The position numbers and the translations under genes are program-made. Shown in pieces: positions 7,905 through 16,795 of a stretch of DNA of 35,462 nucleotides (position 1 is its first letter; each line of letters opens with the position of its first letter). The DNA is taken from contig JAFZOJ010000135.1 of assembly GCA_017550685.1 (NCBI GenBank), forward strand, positions 1-35,462, in the 5' to 3' direction. This DNA comes from Treponema sp. (GTDB taxonomy: Bacteria; Spirochaetota; Spirochaetia; Treponematales; Treponemataceae). The notes under the pieces were generated by a model. The model saw nothing but the letters and a program-made list of their open reading frames with translations, ran no database searches and was not told the DNA's origin.

Positions 7905-9392
7905 TTAGATCCACCCCTTAGCCCTATCAACTGCCCTCTTCCACTGTTCATAGCGTGAAGTACGGGTTTCTTCATCCATATTCGGTTCAAATATAGCGTT
8001 GATTTTCCAGATTTTTTTGAGTTCGGCGCGGGAACTCCAGTAGCCTGTGGCAAGACCGGCGAGAAGTGCGGCTCCTGTTACTGTTGTTTCTGTGTTTTCC
8101 GGGCGGTAAACGGCTGTGTTCAAAATGTCGGCCTGGAACTGCATCATTAAGTCGCTTACACAGGCGCCGCCGTCTACTTTGAGGCTTGCAATTTCTATGC
8201 CTGAATCTTCTTTCATACAGTCGAGCTCATCTTTTACCTGGAACGCAATTGCTTCCAAAGCGGCACGACAAATGTGAGCTTTGTTTGCACCACGTGTAAG
8301 ACCAACAATTGTTCCGCGGGCGTAAGAATCCCAGTAAGGAGCACCAAGTCCTGTAAAGGCAGGTACAATAATTACTCCGTTTGAGTCTGAAACAGTTGCT
8401 GCCAGAACGTTTACGTCGTTTGCAGTATTTATAATTCCAAGCTGATCGCGAAGCCATTTGATGAGCGCGCCGCCAATGAATACGCTTCCTTCCAGGGCGT
8501 ATTCAACCTTACCGTTTAAACCGATTGCAATTGTTGTAAGGAGCTTGTGCTTGGACTCAACAGGTGTGTCGCCTGTATTCATAAGCATAAAACAGCCTGT
8601 TCCATAGGTTGATTTTACGTCGCCCTTGTTTACACAAGCCTGTCCAAAAAGTGCTGCCTGCTGGTCACCGATCATCGAAGCAATTGGTGCTTCAAAACCG
8701 CAGATTGACTTGTCTGTCATGGCATATACGCAGCTGGAATCTTTTACTTCCGGCAAAATGCAGCGCGGGATGTCGAGCAGCTTGAGCAGGTCTTCGTCCC
8801 ATTCAAGTGTGTGAATGTTATAAAGCATTGTTCGGCAGGCGTTTGTGTAATCTGTTACGTGGGCTTTGTGGCCGCTAAGACGCCAGGTGAGCCAGGTATC
8901 AACTGTTCCTGCAAGGAGTTCGCCCTTTTCTGCACGCTCGCGTGTGCCAGGAACATTATCAAGTATCCATTTAATTTTTGTACCGCTAAAGTAGGCATCA
9001 GGAATAAGTCCGGTCTTCTGGCGGATCATTTCGCCTTTTCCGTCGGCAATAAGTTTGTCTGCAATGTCTGCGGTACGGCGGCACTGCCATACGATTGCGT
9101 TGTAAACAGGTTTTCCGGTGTTTTTATCCCATAAAATAACTGTTTCGCGCTGGTTTGTAATACCAACTGCTTCTATTTGTTCAGGAGAAAGGTCAGCCTT
9201 CATAACTGCTTCTTTCATTACAGAAAGCTGACTGATAAAAATGTCTTCGGGATTATGTTCTACCCAGCCCGGCTTTGGAAAATACTGCTGGAATTCGCGC
9301 TGCGCAACGGCAATTTTTTCTACCTTTTTGTTGAAAACTACAGCACGTGAGGAAGTGGTGCCCTGGTCCAGACCGACAATGAATTTTTCCAT
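7905..9392 (-). CDS. glpK: Glycerol kinase
   Basis: A 495-aa FGGY-family kinase that phosphorylates glycerol to glycerol-3-phosphate with ATP. Diagnostic segments are [14 protein letters not shown] at the N-terminus, [32 protein letters not shown] (phosphate loop), and [19 protein letters not shown] near the C-terminus. Length is standard for the family (about 495-505). It starts 3 nt after the pheS stop. The region upstream has no convincing Shine-Dalgarno, so translation may depend on ribosomes finishing pheS. No other glycerol uptake or dehydrogenase gene is in the window; the product would feed phospholipid synthesis or glycolysis. Confidence 0.97.
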   Translation of the reverse strand: MEKFIVGLDQGTTSSRAVVFNKKVEKIAVAQREFQQYFPKPGWVEHNPEDIFISQLSVMKEAVMKADLSPEQIEAVGITNQRETVILWDKNTGKPVYNAIVWQCRRTADIADKLIADGKGEMIRQKTGLIPDAYFSGTKIKWILDNVPGTRERAEKGELLAGTVDTWLTWRLSGHKAHVTDYTNACRTMLYNIHTLEWDEDLLKLLDIPRCILPEVKDSSCVYAMTDKSICGFEAPIASMIGDQQAALFGQACVNKGDVKSTYGTGCFMLMNTGDTPVESKHKLLTTIAIGLNGKVEYALEGSVFIGGALIKWLRDQLGIINTANDVNVLAATVSDSNGVIIVPAFTGLGAPYWDSYARGTIVGLTRGANKAHICRAALEAIAFQVKDELDCMKEDSGIEIASLKVDGGACVSDLMMQFQADILNTAVYRPENTETTVTGAALLAGLATGYWSSRAELKKIWKINAIFEPNMDEETRTSRYEQWKRAVDRAKGWI

Positions 9393-9395
9393 AGG

Positions 9396-10952
9396 CTAGA
9401 ATTTAGCTTTTCTAAGTCTTACTCTTTCAATATCTTCACAGAAGAGCTCGCGGAGGTCATTCAAGCCAAGTGCCATAAGGGCCATACGGTCAATACCGAT
9501 ACCCCAGGCAAGAACCTGACAGTCAAGACCCATAGCCTTGGTAACTTCCGGGCGGAAGATACCAGAACCACCAAGTTCGAACCATCCCAAAACAGGGTGC
9601 TTGATATGAACTTCGATACTAGGTTCTGTGAACGGGAAGTAACCTGGAACATACTTAACTTCTTCTGCTCCGGCAATTTCTGTTGCGAACATCTTGAGCA
9701 TACCCAAAAGATCGCGCAAAGTTACGTCGTTTCCGGCAATAATACCTTCTGTCTGATAAAAGTCGGAAAGGTGTGTAGCATCTACCTTGTCGTAGCGGAA
9801 ACAGCGGGCAATTCCAAAGTATTTACCTGGAACTTCTGCCTTGTGCAGCTGATGTGCAGAAAGTACAGTTCCCTGTGAGCGCAAAATAAGGCGGCGTGTG
9901 AACTCGTTATCGAAAGTATAGTTCCATCCACGGCTTCCAGTGTTTCCACCGGTTTCGTGGGCAGCCTTTACGTTGCTCAAATATGGTTCTTCAATAAATT
10001 TTGCATGAGTAGGATTTTTAATGCGGTATACATCATGAATATCGCGTGCAGCGTGGAACTGTGGCATGAACAAAGCGTCCCCATTCCAGAATTCTGTTTC
10101 TACAAGCGGACCATCAAACTCCTGGAAACCAAGAGAACAAAGCTTGTCCTTTACACTTTCAAGGAACTGAACATATGGATTTGTGCGTCCAGGAATAATA
10201 CGAGCAGGAGGTACAGCAATGTTATATCCACGGAAGGTTCCGTTTTTCCATTCGCCAGTTGCAAGCATTTTTGGAGTGATTTCTCCAATTTCGTTACCTG
10301 TAACTCCGGCATCTTTAAGTGCATCGCGAACCTTTTCAAAACCGCTCTGAAGCTTATAGAATACAGTTTCGCGTTCAATCATCTTGAATGGAGCATCTGC
10401 AGCACCACGCTTTTTTGCAAGGCCGTTCATTGCTTCAATTTCGGCACCAGTCAAATCGTCCTTGTTCAAAAGTCCGTCTGCAGCGTCGCAGGCCTTCTTA
10501 ATAAGCCCAGAAGTCAAAGTAATACGCTCAGACAAGGCAGCTCCGGTATATTCAACCTTCTTTTCTGCATTCATCTTAAGAACGCCTTCTTTTACAAGCG
10601 GACCAAAGGCAGAACCAACGTCCTTCTGTTCAAGGCCAATTCCTGCAGCAATTTCCGGCATAAGATGAGGGCCTTCGTTCTTTAAGAAGTTAACCATGCG
10701 CTCTTCTACAGTGCCTGTTTTAGCCATTGCGCGGCCATAATCTGTAATTTCAAAATATGTGTGAGGAGTACGGCGGATTTCTTTAAGAAGTTCCTTTCCG
10801 CTAAGCCATGAGAATGCCTGGTTTGCGTGACCTTCCTTATAGTCCAGCTCCTTCTGAAGTTTTTCTGAAGTAAGTTCATCCTGTCCCGAATACTTTAACA
10901 AAACCTTAATTTCGAGCGGATGGAGATTTTTAATGATGTTCTTAATGTCCAT
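9396..10952 (-). CDS. pheS: Phenylalanyl-tRNA synthetase alpha subunit, archaeal/eukaryal type
   Basis: A 518-aa class II synthetase subunit that charges tRNA-Phe together with PheT. The N-terminal 200 residues hold winged-helix modules (LLKYSGQDELTSEKLQKEL, FLKNEGPHLMPEIA) as in archaeal and eukaryotic enzymes, not the coiled coil of ordinary bacterial PheS (about 330-350 aa). The catalytic core has FWNGDALFMPQFHAARD, motif 2 with FRYDKVDATHLSDFYQTEG, and motif 3 GLDCQVLAWGIGIDRMAL. Archaeal-type PheRS is an established trait of spirochaetes. AGGA lies 8 nt before the start. A pair of hairpin repeats with a family 2 repeat between them (10969-11067) is directly upstream, and I see no clear promoter there. 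pheT is not adjacent. Confidence 0.96.
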   Translation of the reverse strand: MDIKNIIKNLHPLEIKVLLKYSGQDELTSEKLQKELDYKEGHANQAFSWLSGKELLKEIRRTPHTYFEITDYGRAMAKTGTVEERMVNFLKNEGPHLMPEIAAGIGLEQKDVGSAFGPLVKEGVLKMNAEKKVEYTGAALSERITLTSGLIKKACDAADGLLNKDDLTGAEIEAMNGLAKKRGAADAPFKMIERETVFYKLQSGFEKVRDALKDAGVTGNEIGEITPKMLATGEWKNGTFRGYNIAVPPARIIPGRTNPYVQFLESVKDKLCSLGFQEFDGPLVETEFWNGDALFMPQFHAARDIHDVYRIKNPTHAKFIEEPYLSNVKAAHETGGNTGSRGWNYTFDNEFTRRLILRSQGTVLSAHQLHKAEVPGKYFGIARCFRYDKVDATHLSDFYQTEGIIAGNDVTLRDLLGMLKMFATEIAGAEEVKYVPGYFPFTEPSIEVHIKHPVLGWFELGGSGIFRPEVTKAMGLDCQVLAWGIGIDRMALMALGLNDLRELFCEDIERVRLRKAKF

Positions 10953-10968
10953 ATGTTTTTTCCTACAA

Positions 10969-10997
10969 AGATTGTCGGGTCAAGCCCGACAATGACA
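10969..10997. repeat. Family 1 hairpin repeat upstream of pheS
   Basis: A 29-nt unit in AGAT...TGACA orientation with perfect stem ATTGTCGGG/CCCGACAAT. It ends 16 nt before the pheS start, just 5' of its AGGA. Confidence 0.88.
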
Positions 10998-11009
10998 CAG
11001 GGGTTTCGA

Positions 11010-11031
11010 CCCTTCGAGAGCCTCAGGGACC
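11010..11031. repeat. Family 2 repeat between two family 1 hairpins
   Basis: An intact core in the CCCTTCGAGAGCCTCAGGG orientation, sitting in non-coding DNA between the two opposite family 1 copies. It shows that the two families co-occur and can be nested. Confidence 0.8.
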
Positions 11032-11038
11032 TCAGCCA

Positions 11039-11067
11039 TGTCATTCCCGGGCTTGACCCGGGAATCT
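11039..11067. repeat. Family 1 hairpin repeat, inverted relative to 10969-10997
   Basis: TGTCAT flank, perfect stem ATTCCCGGG/CCCGGGAAT, loop CTTGA, ATCT end. The stem differs from its partner at two positions that change together on both arms. Confidence 0.88.
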
Positions 11068-11070
11068 TTA

Positions 11071-11114
11071 AAAAAATAAAGCCGGCGCGAAAATCATTCA
11101 CACCGGCTTTTATT
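11071..11114 (-). terminator. Rho-independent terminator of the exported-protein gene
   Basis: On the minus strand AATAAAAGCCGG pairs with CCGGCTTTATT around an 18-nt loop and is followed by a run of T residues (11071-11076 complement). It lies 30 nt after the stop of the 11144-11563 gene and would separate the signalling cluster from pheS. Confidence 0.75.
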
Positions 11115-11143
11115 CTACAATATTTTGTAAAAAATAAGAATAC

Positions 11144-11563
11144 CTATCGGTAAAATTTTACATATGACATGTAAACTGCCTTGCGGCGGCCCTTGTCATC
11201 TTTCTTAAAGCTTTCTTTGTCATCCTTAAGATAGCGGTAAACATTGTACTTGTGTTCCAGACGGAAATCATTCAGACATTCAAGTACCGAATTCATAGCT
11301 TCACCACGATCGTATGTAACGTTCAGACATTCATAATAAATGCGAACTTCATCATGAATAGGCTGATATTCAATTCTAATTGTTGCAGATGTATCGCTGC
11401 TATGTATTTCCTTTGGAATAATTACTTCTGTTTTTGTCTTATTGGCTTCGAACTGTTCAATATCACCATAATCCTCTGAAGAACCGTGACCTGTAATTCC
11501 CTGTGCAAACAGACAAGCTCCTGCCATCAAAATAACTGAAAGTGCTACTATTATTTTCTTCAT
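11144..11563 (-). CDS. Small exported protein of unknown function
   Basis: A 139-aa protein with a clear signal peptide (MKKIIVALSVILMAGACLFAQ, cleavage probably after FAQ). The mature part is hydrophilic and holds one recognisable feature, a segment rich in charged and aromatic residues (EVRIYYECLNVTYDRGEAMNSVLECLNDFRLEHKYNVYRYLKDDKE) with two cysteines. I recognise no family. The start at 11563 has a near-perfect AGGAGG 8 nt upstream; an earlier ATG at 11593 lacks one and does not begin a signal peptide. Last gene of the cluster starting at 15721, followed by a terminator. Confidence 0.75.
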   Translation of the reverse strand: MKKIIVALSVILMAGACLFAQGITGHGSSEDYGDIEQFEANKTKTEVIIPKEIHSSDTSATIRIEYQPIHDEVRIYYECLNVTYDRGEAMNSVLECLNDFRLEHKYNVYRYLKDDKESFKKDDKGRRKAVYMSYVKFYR

Positions 11564-11612
11564 AAATAACCTCCTGTATATTAAAACGCGCACCTTGGCA
11601 CTACGTTACAAT

Positions 11613-12338
11613 TTAGAATTGTGTATACTCTAATATTGTACCGCATTCTAGAAAAAAATCAAGTTTTATTACATAACGTCCCCTGTCAATTCCAATTAAA
11701 GGGGTCTTGCGGATCAATACACGGCCGGTTATTTCCTTAGGTTTGTTTTTGATTGTATTACGATAATAGCTGCGGACTGCATTTTTAAGGGCATCCTGGG
11801 CTGCCATCTGGATTCCTTCAAAGCCAAGGCTCAAATCTCCAAAGCCTCTGCCCTGTATTGTAGGATTCTGGATTGATGCCCAAAGATTATAGGTCTGAAT
11901 TTCACTTGGAGTGCGTGTATAATCGACCCAGCAGTTAAATCTGTTGTTTTCTATCCATACGGAAGAGTATTTAATATTAAATTGTGTGGTCCCTGAGCCT
12001 GTCGAAGGGTCGGCGGCCCTTACAGGTGTTATTTCAAAGTATTCTTCAACACCACGGGCTTTATCAGAGGGTGTATACACAAAATTCCAGCCGTAAACCA
12101 GGCCTTCCATCAAAAATGGCACGGTTTCCTTTATTCTGGCAATGGAATAGTCAAATTCCTTAGCTTCGGCATCTTGTGCAGCCGCTTCAGTACCGGGATA
12201 TGCATCAACTTCGGACCAAACGGCAAATCTTATGTGTTCAATGATTGAAGGAGTCTGCGCAAACAAAAAACCTGTAAAAAAAGGCAGTAAAATCAGAGAA
12301 AAAATCGCTTTTTTTAACGGCGGTAATCTTTTTTCCAT
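11613..12338 (-). CDS. Exported protein of unknown function carrying a repeat-encoded insert
   Basis: A 241-aa protein with signal peptide MEKRLPPLKKAIFSLILLPF ending near LFAQ. The mature part has no motif I know; there is a recurrent Trp/Tyr-rich pattern (VYGWNFVYTPSDKARGVEEYF, RFNCWVDYTRTPSEIQTYNLW). A family 2 repeat (11988-12009) lies within the frame and encodes DPSTGSGT in the middle of the protein, probably in a surface loop. I start at 12338, which overlaps the 3' end of the rhomboid gene by 25 nt; a longer frame to 12536 would be antisense-free but lies wholly inside the rhomboid gene. The Shine-Dalgarno is poor, so coupling to the rhomboid is likely. Confidence 0.7.
   Translation of the reverse strand: MEKRLPPLKKAIFSLILLPFFTGFLFAQTPSIIEHIRFAVWSEVDAYPGTEAAAQDAEAKEFDYSIARIKETVPFLMEGLVYGWNFVYTPSDKARGVEEYFEITPVRAADPSTGSGTTQFNIKYSSVWIENNRFNCWVDYTRTPSEIQTYNLWASIQNPTIQGRGFGDLSLGFEGIQMAAQDALKNAVRSYYRNTIKNKPKEITGRVLIRKTPLIGIDRGRYVIKLDFFLECGTILEYTQF
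11988..12009. repeat. Family 2 repeat inside a coding sequence
   Basis: Variant core CCCTGAGCCTGTCGAAGGG. Translated on the minus strand it reads PSTGSGT within the exported protein at 11613-12338, in frame. Confidence 0.85.
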
Positions 12339-12985
12339 ACTTTTAAAGGATTTATCCCCATCCGTATAATAAAATAGATAAAAGCAACCAGAAAACCAAA
12401 CAGATGCGTATAATGTGCAACGTTTGAAGTACTGAATACACCGCTCACAATCTCTATGATGGTATAAATCAGTACAAGAATTGGTGCAGGAACCGGAATT
12501 ATTCCCCAGATAAAGATTATCGAACGGGGAAAACATACAGCATAAGCAAAAAGCACGGCGTAAACCGCTCCACTTGCTCCCAATAAAAATGTTCGGTAAC
12601 TTCCGGTAAAATAATAAAGGATAAATGACAGGACTGCGCTCAGGATTCCCGTAGTAAAATAGAACAGCAGGAACTCTTTTGAACCGATGGCGCGTTCAAC
12701 ACCTACCCCAAAGAAGAAAAGTCCCAGCATATTAAGAAAAACATGCCTGAACCCGTAATGGGCAAACATATAGGTAAAAAACTGCCACCACATTCCCCTG
12801 TCTAAAACCAGAGTAACATTAAGCGCAAGGTAAAAAACAAGATTCTCAACAAAATTACACAAAAAATAAATTATAAAATTGATGAGGATAATGCATAATG
12901 TAGCATGAAAATAAGAGTATCTGAACGGTTTGCGGAAAAACGGTACGTGTCCAGTTACATCATTTGTTTCTGGAATATCATTCAT
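12314..12985 (-). CDS. Rhomboid-family intramembrane serine protease
   Basis: A 223-aa polytopic membrane protein. Rhomboid hallmarks: HVFLN (81-85, the oxyanion/structural HxxxN), GASGA (136-140) with catalytic S138, and H194 in HYTHLFGF as catalytic His. About six transmembrane helices can be traced. It cleaves transmembrane substrates inside the bilayer; the substrate is unknown. Its start overlaps the end of the diguanylate cyclase gene by 8 nt and its end overlaps the next gene, so it sits in a tightly coupled cluster with a c-di-GMP enzyme and two exported proteins, which are candidate substrates or partners. Confidence 0.92.
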   Translation of the reverse strand: MNDIPETNDVTGHVPFFRKPFRYSYFHATLCIILINFIIYFLCNFVENLVFYLALNVTLVLDRGMWWQFFTYMFAHYGFRHVFLNMLGLFFFGVGVERAIGSKEFLLFYFTTGILSAVLSFILYYFTGSYRTFLLGASGAVYAVLFAYAVCFPRSIIFIWGIIPVPAPILVLIYTIIEIVSGVFSTSNVAHYTHLFGFLVAFIYFIIRMGINPLKVWKKDYRR

Positions 12986-14135
12986 TACTTTCTTTTAATT
13001 TGTGTATTGCAGGATCAAAGAATGTTACCTGATTTCTTCCGTTATTTTTGGACATATACAAGCCTGAGTCTGCCTGGTTCACAAAAATATTTGGCAGATC
13101 TACCGGATTTGTATCCTTATCAAATACAGAAACACCACCAGACACTGTAACATGCAGGTGCTGGTCGTTGTACACAAAATCATATCCTTCTATTTTTTTA
13201 CGGATGCGTTCTGCAACCTTCATTGCTTCGTCTTTTGTTCCTTTTCGAAGCAGTACGGTAAACTCTTCTCCACCATAACGGCTGGCAATATCTGTTTCGC
13301 GGAGGCTGGATTTAATAAGGTTGGCAACCGAAATCAAAACAAAGTCACCGCATTCATGACCATAGGTATCGTTGAACTTTTTGAAAAAGTCTATATCAAA
13401 CATAAGAACCGCAATGTTTTCTTCCTGCTGGAAGGCCTTGTCTATGGCTTCTGTAAGCTGATTAAAGAAGAAATACTTGAGGCGCAGGTGTGTCATCATA
13501 TCTGTAGAAGACATTTCCATGAGCGAAGCGTTGTTAATGGCAACCGTAGCCAAAGATGCAATGGACATTATCATGTTCTGTTCATATTCGGTGTAGGTTG
13601 TTTCTTCTTCTATGGCAATGCGTTCCTGCAGAATGAGGATACCGCTTAAGTGATTGCTTTTTTCGATGAGAGGAACTATAAGGGTCGGATTAAGGTTTCC
13701 CAAAAGCTGCATGCTGTCATCATCATCAGTTACAGTCTTTTTAAGCTCGGCAAAGGTTACCGGCTTTTTTGAATCCAAAAGGTATGTACAAATTGAAGAG
13801 CTTGCAGGAATAAAAAGCTTTTTGCCTGTGCTCATTGCCTTGGCGGTTTCAAGATTTAATACATCGTTGGTAATCGGGTCGCGTATAAAAATTTCGGCAC
13901 CAAGTACGTGCATCTGAGCCATACAGATATAAACAATGGATTCGAGAAGGTTTGAAAAATCAAGAGTTGAACAGAAAGATTTGGCAATATCGATGAGCTG
14001 TTCCAGGTCATAGATACGCTTTTCGTAATAGGTTGACTGCTCAAGGATGGTCTGGTCCTTTGAAACATGTTCAGCACCCTTGCCGGAACCTTCCGTCTGA
14101 GAATTTGTATTTTCAACTAAAGCTTCTAAATCCAT
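12978..14135 (-). CDS. GAF-GGDEF diguanylate cyclase
   Basis: A 385-aa cytoplasmic signalling protein that makes c-di-GMP from two GTP. An N-terminal coiled region is followed by a GAF-like sensor domain (about 45-200) and a GGDEF domain (about 208-375). FDIDFFKKFNDTYGH (246-260) and the active-site GGEEF (288-292) are intact, so it should be catalytically competent. RETD at 279-282 is exactly five residues before GGEEF, matching the allosteric I-site (RxxD) for product inhibition. No membrane segment is seen. Translation is coupled to the 528-aa upstream protein through TAATG, with GGAG upstream. That protein may be its regulator or readout. Confidence 0.95.
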   Translation of the reverse strand: MDLEALVENTNSQTEGSGKGAEHVSKDQTILEQSTYYEKRIYDLEQLIDIAKSFCSTLDFSNLLESIVYICMAQMHVLGAEIFIRDPITNDVLNLETAKAMSTGKKLFIPASSSICTYLLDSKKPVTFAELKKTVTDDDDSMQLLGNLNPTLIVPLIEKSNHLSGILILQERIAIEEETTYTEYEQNMIMSIASLATVAINNASLMEMSSTDMMTHLRLKYFFFNQLTEAIDKAFQQEENIAVLMFDIDFFKKFNDTYGHECGDFVLISVANLIKSSLRETDIASRYGGEEFTVLLRKGTKDEAMKVAERIRKKIEGYDFVYNDQHLHVTVSGGVSVFDKDTNPVDLPNIFVNQADSGLYMSKNNGRNQVTFFDPAIHKLKESNE

Positions 14136-15721
14136 TACTGTACATCTCCGCCACTATTAATAATAACATAGTTTTTCATAATTTCAAAAAATATTTTCCA
14201 ATCCGGATACTGAATTTCAAGAGTATTTGTGTTTTCCTTGTTACGGGAAGAAATCATAAGTACCTTGAGGTTGGAAATTATTTCACTTGACGGCTTTTTT
14301 GAATCCGCAAGAAGCTCGCCCAGGTATTTATACAGAGTAAACAGATTTGTTGTTATTGTCTGCATAAGCTCATGGGCTTCGTTATTTGCCGTTAATACCA
14401 TTTTTTCAAGCTTGCGGTAAAAATCCTTGTCCTTATGGCTGTCCTGAACATAGCTTTGCATTACGGCCACACTGTTGTGCTGGTCATTTCCAAAGGAATC
14501 TTCAAACTCCTGGAGCTTGGCCGACGCATTGATTACCGCATAAACTGTTGTAGAAAAAGCCGATTTATAGGCCGGGTTATTAAAGAAACCTTCAATTACA
14601 ATGTCATTAAGAAGTCCTTTAACTCCTTCTGGCATATATATACGAAGGAAGGTCTTTAATATTCGCATAGGAAGAATCCACTGCAGAGAAAGTGTTACTG
14701 TAGACTGCAGCATTGCGTTAGTTTCTGTGTTATAACCGAACAGGGTGTCTACCTGAATATTCTTGAACAGTGTAGAAACCTCTGTTGTAATCTGTTCATC
14801 CTGAATTTCGGACTTGATTCTCTGTTCGTCTGCATCAAAACGTTCCTGGAAGATATTTGCAAATTCCTGGCGTGGAGAACCTGTATAAGAAGCAACCTCC
14901 GGTTCGTAGGTAACGTTCTGTTTTGCAATACGAATCATTGATTTTATGCGCTCTACCGGCAGAATTTTTGTGATGATGTAATTGATTTTCTTGAGGCAGG
15001 CTACATAGGCGCCGCTTTCGTCATTGGAAAGCATGGTTCCCTTGCGCAGCTGTGCCAGAGCAATAACCTGATCTGCAGTAGAAGTTGTAATTTTCATGCC
15101 CGAAATCTGATAATAAAGATCTTCGAGCAGGTTTACGGCCTTTGAAATAGGAATTTCGGTCCAGCTTGGGCGGTACATAAAATCTGCAGGCTTAAAATTC
15201 AAGTCAAAAATCTGCAGGATTGGTACAAACATGATGTGACAAAAATCTACAAGCTGGCGCAGGGAAAGAATATCCTTGTCTATGCGGCGGAAGCTTTCGG
15301 AATTAAGCTCCTTGATTACCTTTTCGCACTGTGTACGCTGATGAATATATTCCCTGTCTGTATTTTGTGCTTCGTTCAGGATTGCTTCCTTGCGGGCTGC
15401 GTATGAAAGATTTTCGATAATTGACTGATATTCGGGTGTATAGCCGGTAAGAATGAGCTGTGCTTCGAATCTGTGCTGGCGTGGAATATCAACTGAGCTT
15501 ACAGTATTAATGAAAAGATCGTCCAAAAGCTTGGTATTTTTATACAGATTGTAAATTGCCTCGGCAAAATTCGGCTGAAGGTTTCCGTTTTTATAAACAA
15601 CAGGCTGAACATCGCGCAATTCGGCTTCAAGCTTCTTAAGCTGCTGCTTTTTTTGTACTTCTGGAGAGGATCGTTTAAAAATTGATTCCAAAAAATCGGA
15701 AATGGTCTGTATAAAACTCAT
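14135..15721 (-). CDS. Helical cytoplasmic protein, Treponema-type family of unknown function
   Basis: A 528-aa protein with no signal peptide and a largely alpha-helical look. The N-terminus has a charged coiled segment (SPEVQKKQQLKKLEAELRDV), and Leu/Ile-rich helices run throughout. It resembles a family known from Treponema (I think of DUF5312), but I cannot verify this. No catalytic motif is visible. It is the first gene of the cluster and its stop overlaps the GAF-GGDEF start (TAATG), which suggests equal production of the two proteins and a link to c-di-GMP signalling. The ATG is preceded by A-rich sequence with no clear Shine-Dalgarno; the promoter leaves only a very short leader. Confidence 0.85.
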   Translation of the reverse strand: MSFIQTISDFLESIFKRSSPEVQKKQQLKKLEAELRDVQPVVYKNGNLQPNFAEAIYNLYKNTKLLDDLFINTVSSVDIPRQHRFEAQLILTGYTPEYQSIIENLSYAARKEAILNEAQNTDREYIHQRTQCEKVIKELNSESFRRIDKDILSLRQLVDFCHIMFVPILQIFDLNFKPADFMYRPSWTEIPISKAVNLLEDLYYQISGMKITTSTADQVIALAQLRKGTMLSNDESGAYVACLKKINYIITKILPVERIKSMIRIAKQNVTYEPEVASYTGSPRQEFANIFQERFDADEQRIKSEIQDEQITTEVSTLFKNIQVDTLFGYNTETNAMLQSTVTLSLQWILPMRILKTFLRIYMPEGVKGLLNDIVIEGFFNNPAYKSAFSTTVYAVINASAKLQEFEDSFGNDQHNSVAVMQSYVQDSHKDKDFYRKLEKMVLTANNEAHELMQTITTNLFTLYKYLGELLADSKKPSSEIISNLKVLMISSRNKENTNTLEIQYPDWKIFFEIMKNYVIINSGGDVQ

Positions 15722-15733
15722 TATATCTTTATT

Positions 15734-15762
15734 ATTATAACAGACTTTAGGCTTACGGGCAA
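15734..15762 (-). promoter_or_regulatory. Predicted promoter of the signalling cluster
   Basis: Minus strand: -35 TTGCCC, 17-nt spacer, extended -10 TGT-TATAAT (hexamer at 15734-15739). The start codon at 15721 is 12 nt past the -10, predicting a leader of about 5 nt. Confidence 0.55.
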
Positions 15763-15766
15763 CCTT

Positions 15767-16795
15767 TTAGTATTTTAGTATTTCATCAAAAATCTTATGG
15801 TAGTCTTCTATCGTGGCGGCGTGAACTATGGCGTTGCGTATTGGTCCGCCGTTCGGGATTCCCTTGGAATAAGCGTGAAAACGTTTGCGCATTTCGAGGC
15901 AGGCATGCTGTTCGGAGGTTTCGGCGGCAAGGCATTCAAGCTCTGCAAAGCCTGTTTTTATGCGGACATCGGCAGGAACCGGCTCATAAGTGCCTGTTGT
16001 AAGCAGAGAAGTTGTGTCGCGGAAGATAAACGGGTTTCCCATGGCCCCGCGGGCAAACATTACGGCATCTACACCGGTCTGTTCGAGCATTGCGGCGGCA
16101 TCCTGAGGCTTAAAAAGGTCTCCCGAACCAAAAACCGGCACTCTTCCGCCCACCATTTCTACAAGCTGGCGCATTATATCCCAGTCGCTGTGGCCTTCGT
16201 AGCCCTGAGCCTTGGTTCTCGGGTGAATTGTTATGGCGCTGGCCCCTGCATCCAATGCGGCCTGTGCTGCCTCGCGCCAGGTTATCTGCTTTTGCTCCCA
16301 GCCCGAGCGGATTTTTACGGTGACAGGGGTGACATTCTGGGGTTCCTGCCCTTCGAGAGCCTCAGGGACCGCTTTCTTACAGGCAGAAACTACTGCCTCA
16401 ACTACCTTAAAAAGTCGGTCGGGGTCACGGGTAAGGGCACTTCCGGCCCCGGTTTTTACAATTTTTGGTACCGGACAGCCGCAATTTATATCAATACACT
16501 CGCATTTTGTTTTTTCAAGCACAATCTGAGCAGCCTGAGCCATAACCTGGGGTTCTCCGCCAAAAATCTGGACTGCATAGGCCTTTTCGTTGCAGGCACG
16601 GCGCATCAAAGTTTCGGTTTTAAGGTTTTTGCGGACCAGGGCTTCGGCACTAACCATTTCGGTATAGGTAAAGCAGGCCCCGTTTTCAACGCAGACAGAA
16701 CGGAATGCCACGTCACTGTAGCCTGCAACGGGCGCGAGAAAGAGATTGCCTTTTAACTGAATATTTCCGATTGAAACCGGGTGATAAAGTGTCAT
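15767..16795 (-). CDS. tRNA-dihydrouridine synthase, DusB-like
   Basis: A 342-aa FMN enzyme that reduces uridines in the tRNA D-loop. Signature segments: NLFLAPVAGYSDVAFRSVC (FMN binding), AVQIFGGEP, IDINCGCPVPKIVKTGAGSAL with the catalytic Cys in NCGCP, VTVKIRSGW, ITIHPRTKAQGYEGHSDW and GSGDLFKPQDA. The family 2 repeat at 16349-16370 is translated as VPEALEGQ between VVSACKKA and VTPVTVKIRSGW, where relatives have a much shorter connection, so the protein carries an in-frame insertion of about ten residues in a surface loop. Its ATG overlaps the tatD stop (ATGA), so it is coupled to tatD. Confidence 0.93.
   Translation of the reverse strand: MTLYHPVSIGNIQLKGNLFLAPVAGYSDVAFRSVCVENGACFTYTEMVSAEALVRKNLKTETLMRRACNEKAYAVQIFGGEPQVMAQAAQIVLEKTKCECIDINCGCPVPKIVKTGAGSALTRDPDRLFKVVEAVVSACKKAVPEALEGQEPQNVTPVTVKIRSGWEQKQITWREAAQAALDAGASAITIHPRTKAQGYEGHSDWDIMRQLVEMVGGRVPVFGSGDLFKPQDAAAMLEQTGVDAVMFARGAMGNPFIFRDTTSLLTTGTYEPVPADVRIKTGFAELECLAAETSEQHACLEMRKRFHAYSKGIPNGGPIRNAIVHAATIEDYHKIFDEILKY
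16349..16370. repeat. Family 2 repeat inside dus
   Basis: Intact core in the CCCTTCGAGAGCCTCAGGG orientation. On the minus strand it encodes VPEALEGQ within the dihydrouridine synthase, in frame. Confidence 0.88.

Noticed and set aside
9957..10685. 242-codon open frame on the plus strand opposite pheS
   Set aside because: Low-complexity antisense shadow of a strongly supported gene.
10953..11070. Promoter for pheS within the repeats (TTGACC in the hairpin as -35)
   Set aside because: No -10-like hexamer lies at 16-18 nt from it; left unassigned.
12339..12536. 66-codon upstream extension of the exported protein at 11613-12338
   Set aside because: It lies wholly within the rhomboid gene in another frame and lacks coding character; the signal peptide begins at 12338.
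15797..16756. 319-codon open frame on the plus strand opposite dus
   Set aside because: Cysteine-, lysine- and tyrosine-rich translation without motifs, fully antisense to a well-supported dihydrouridine synthase.
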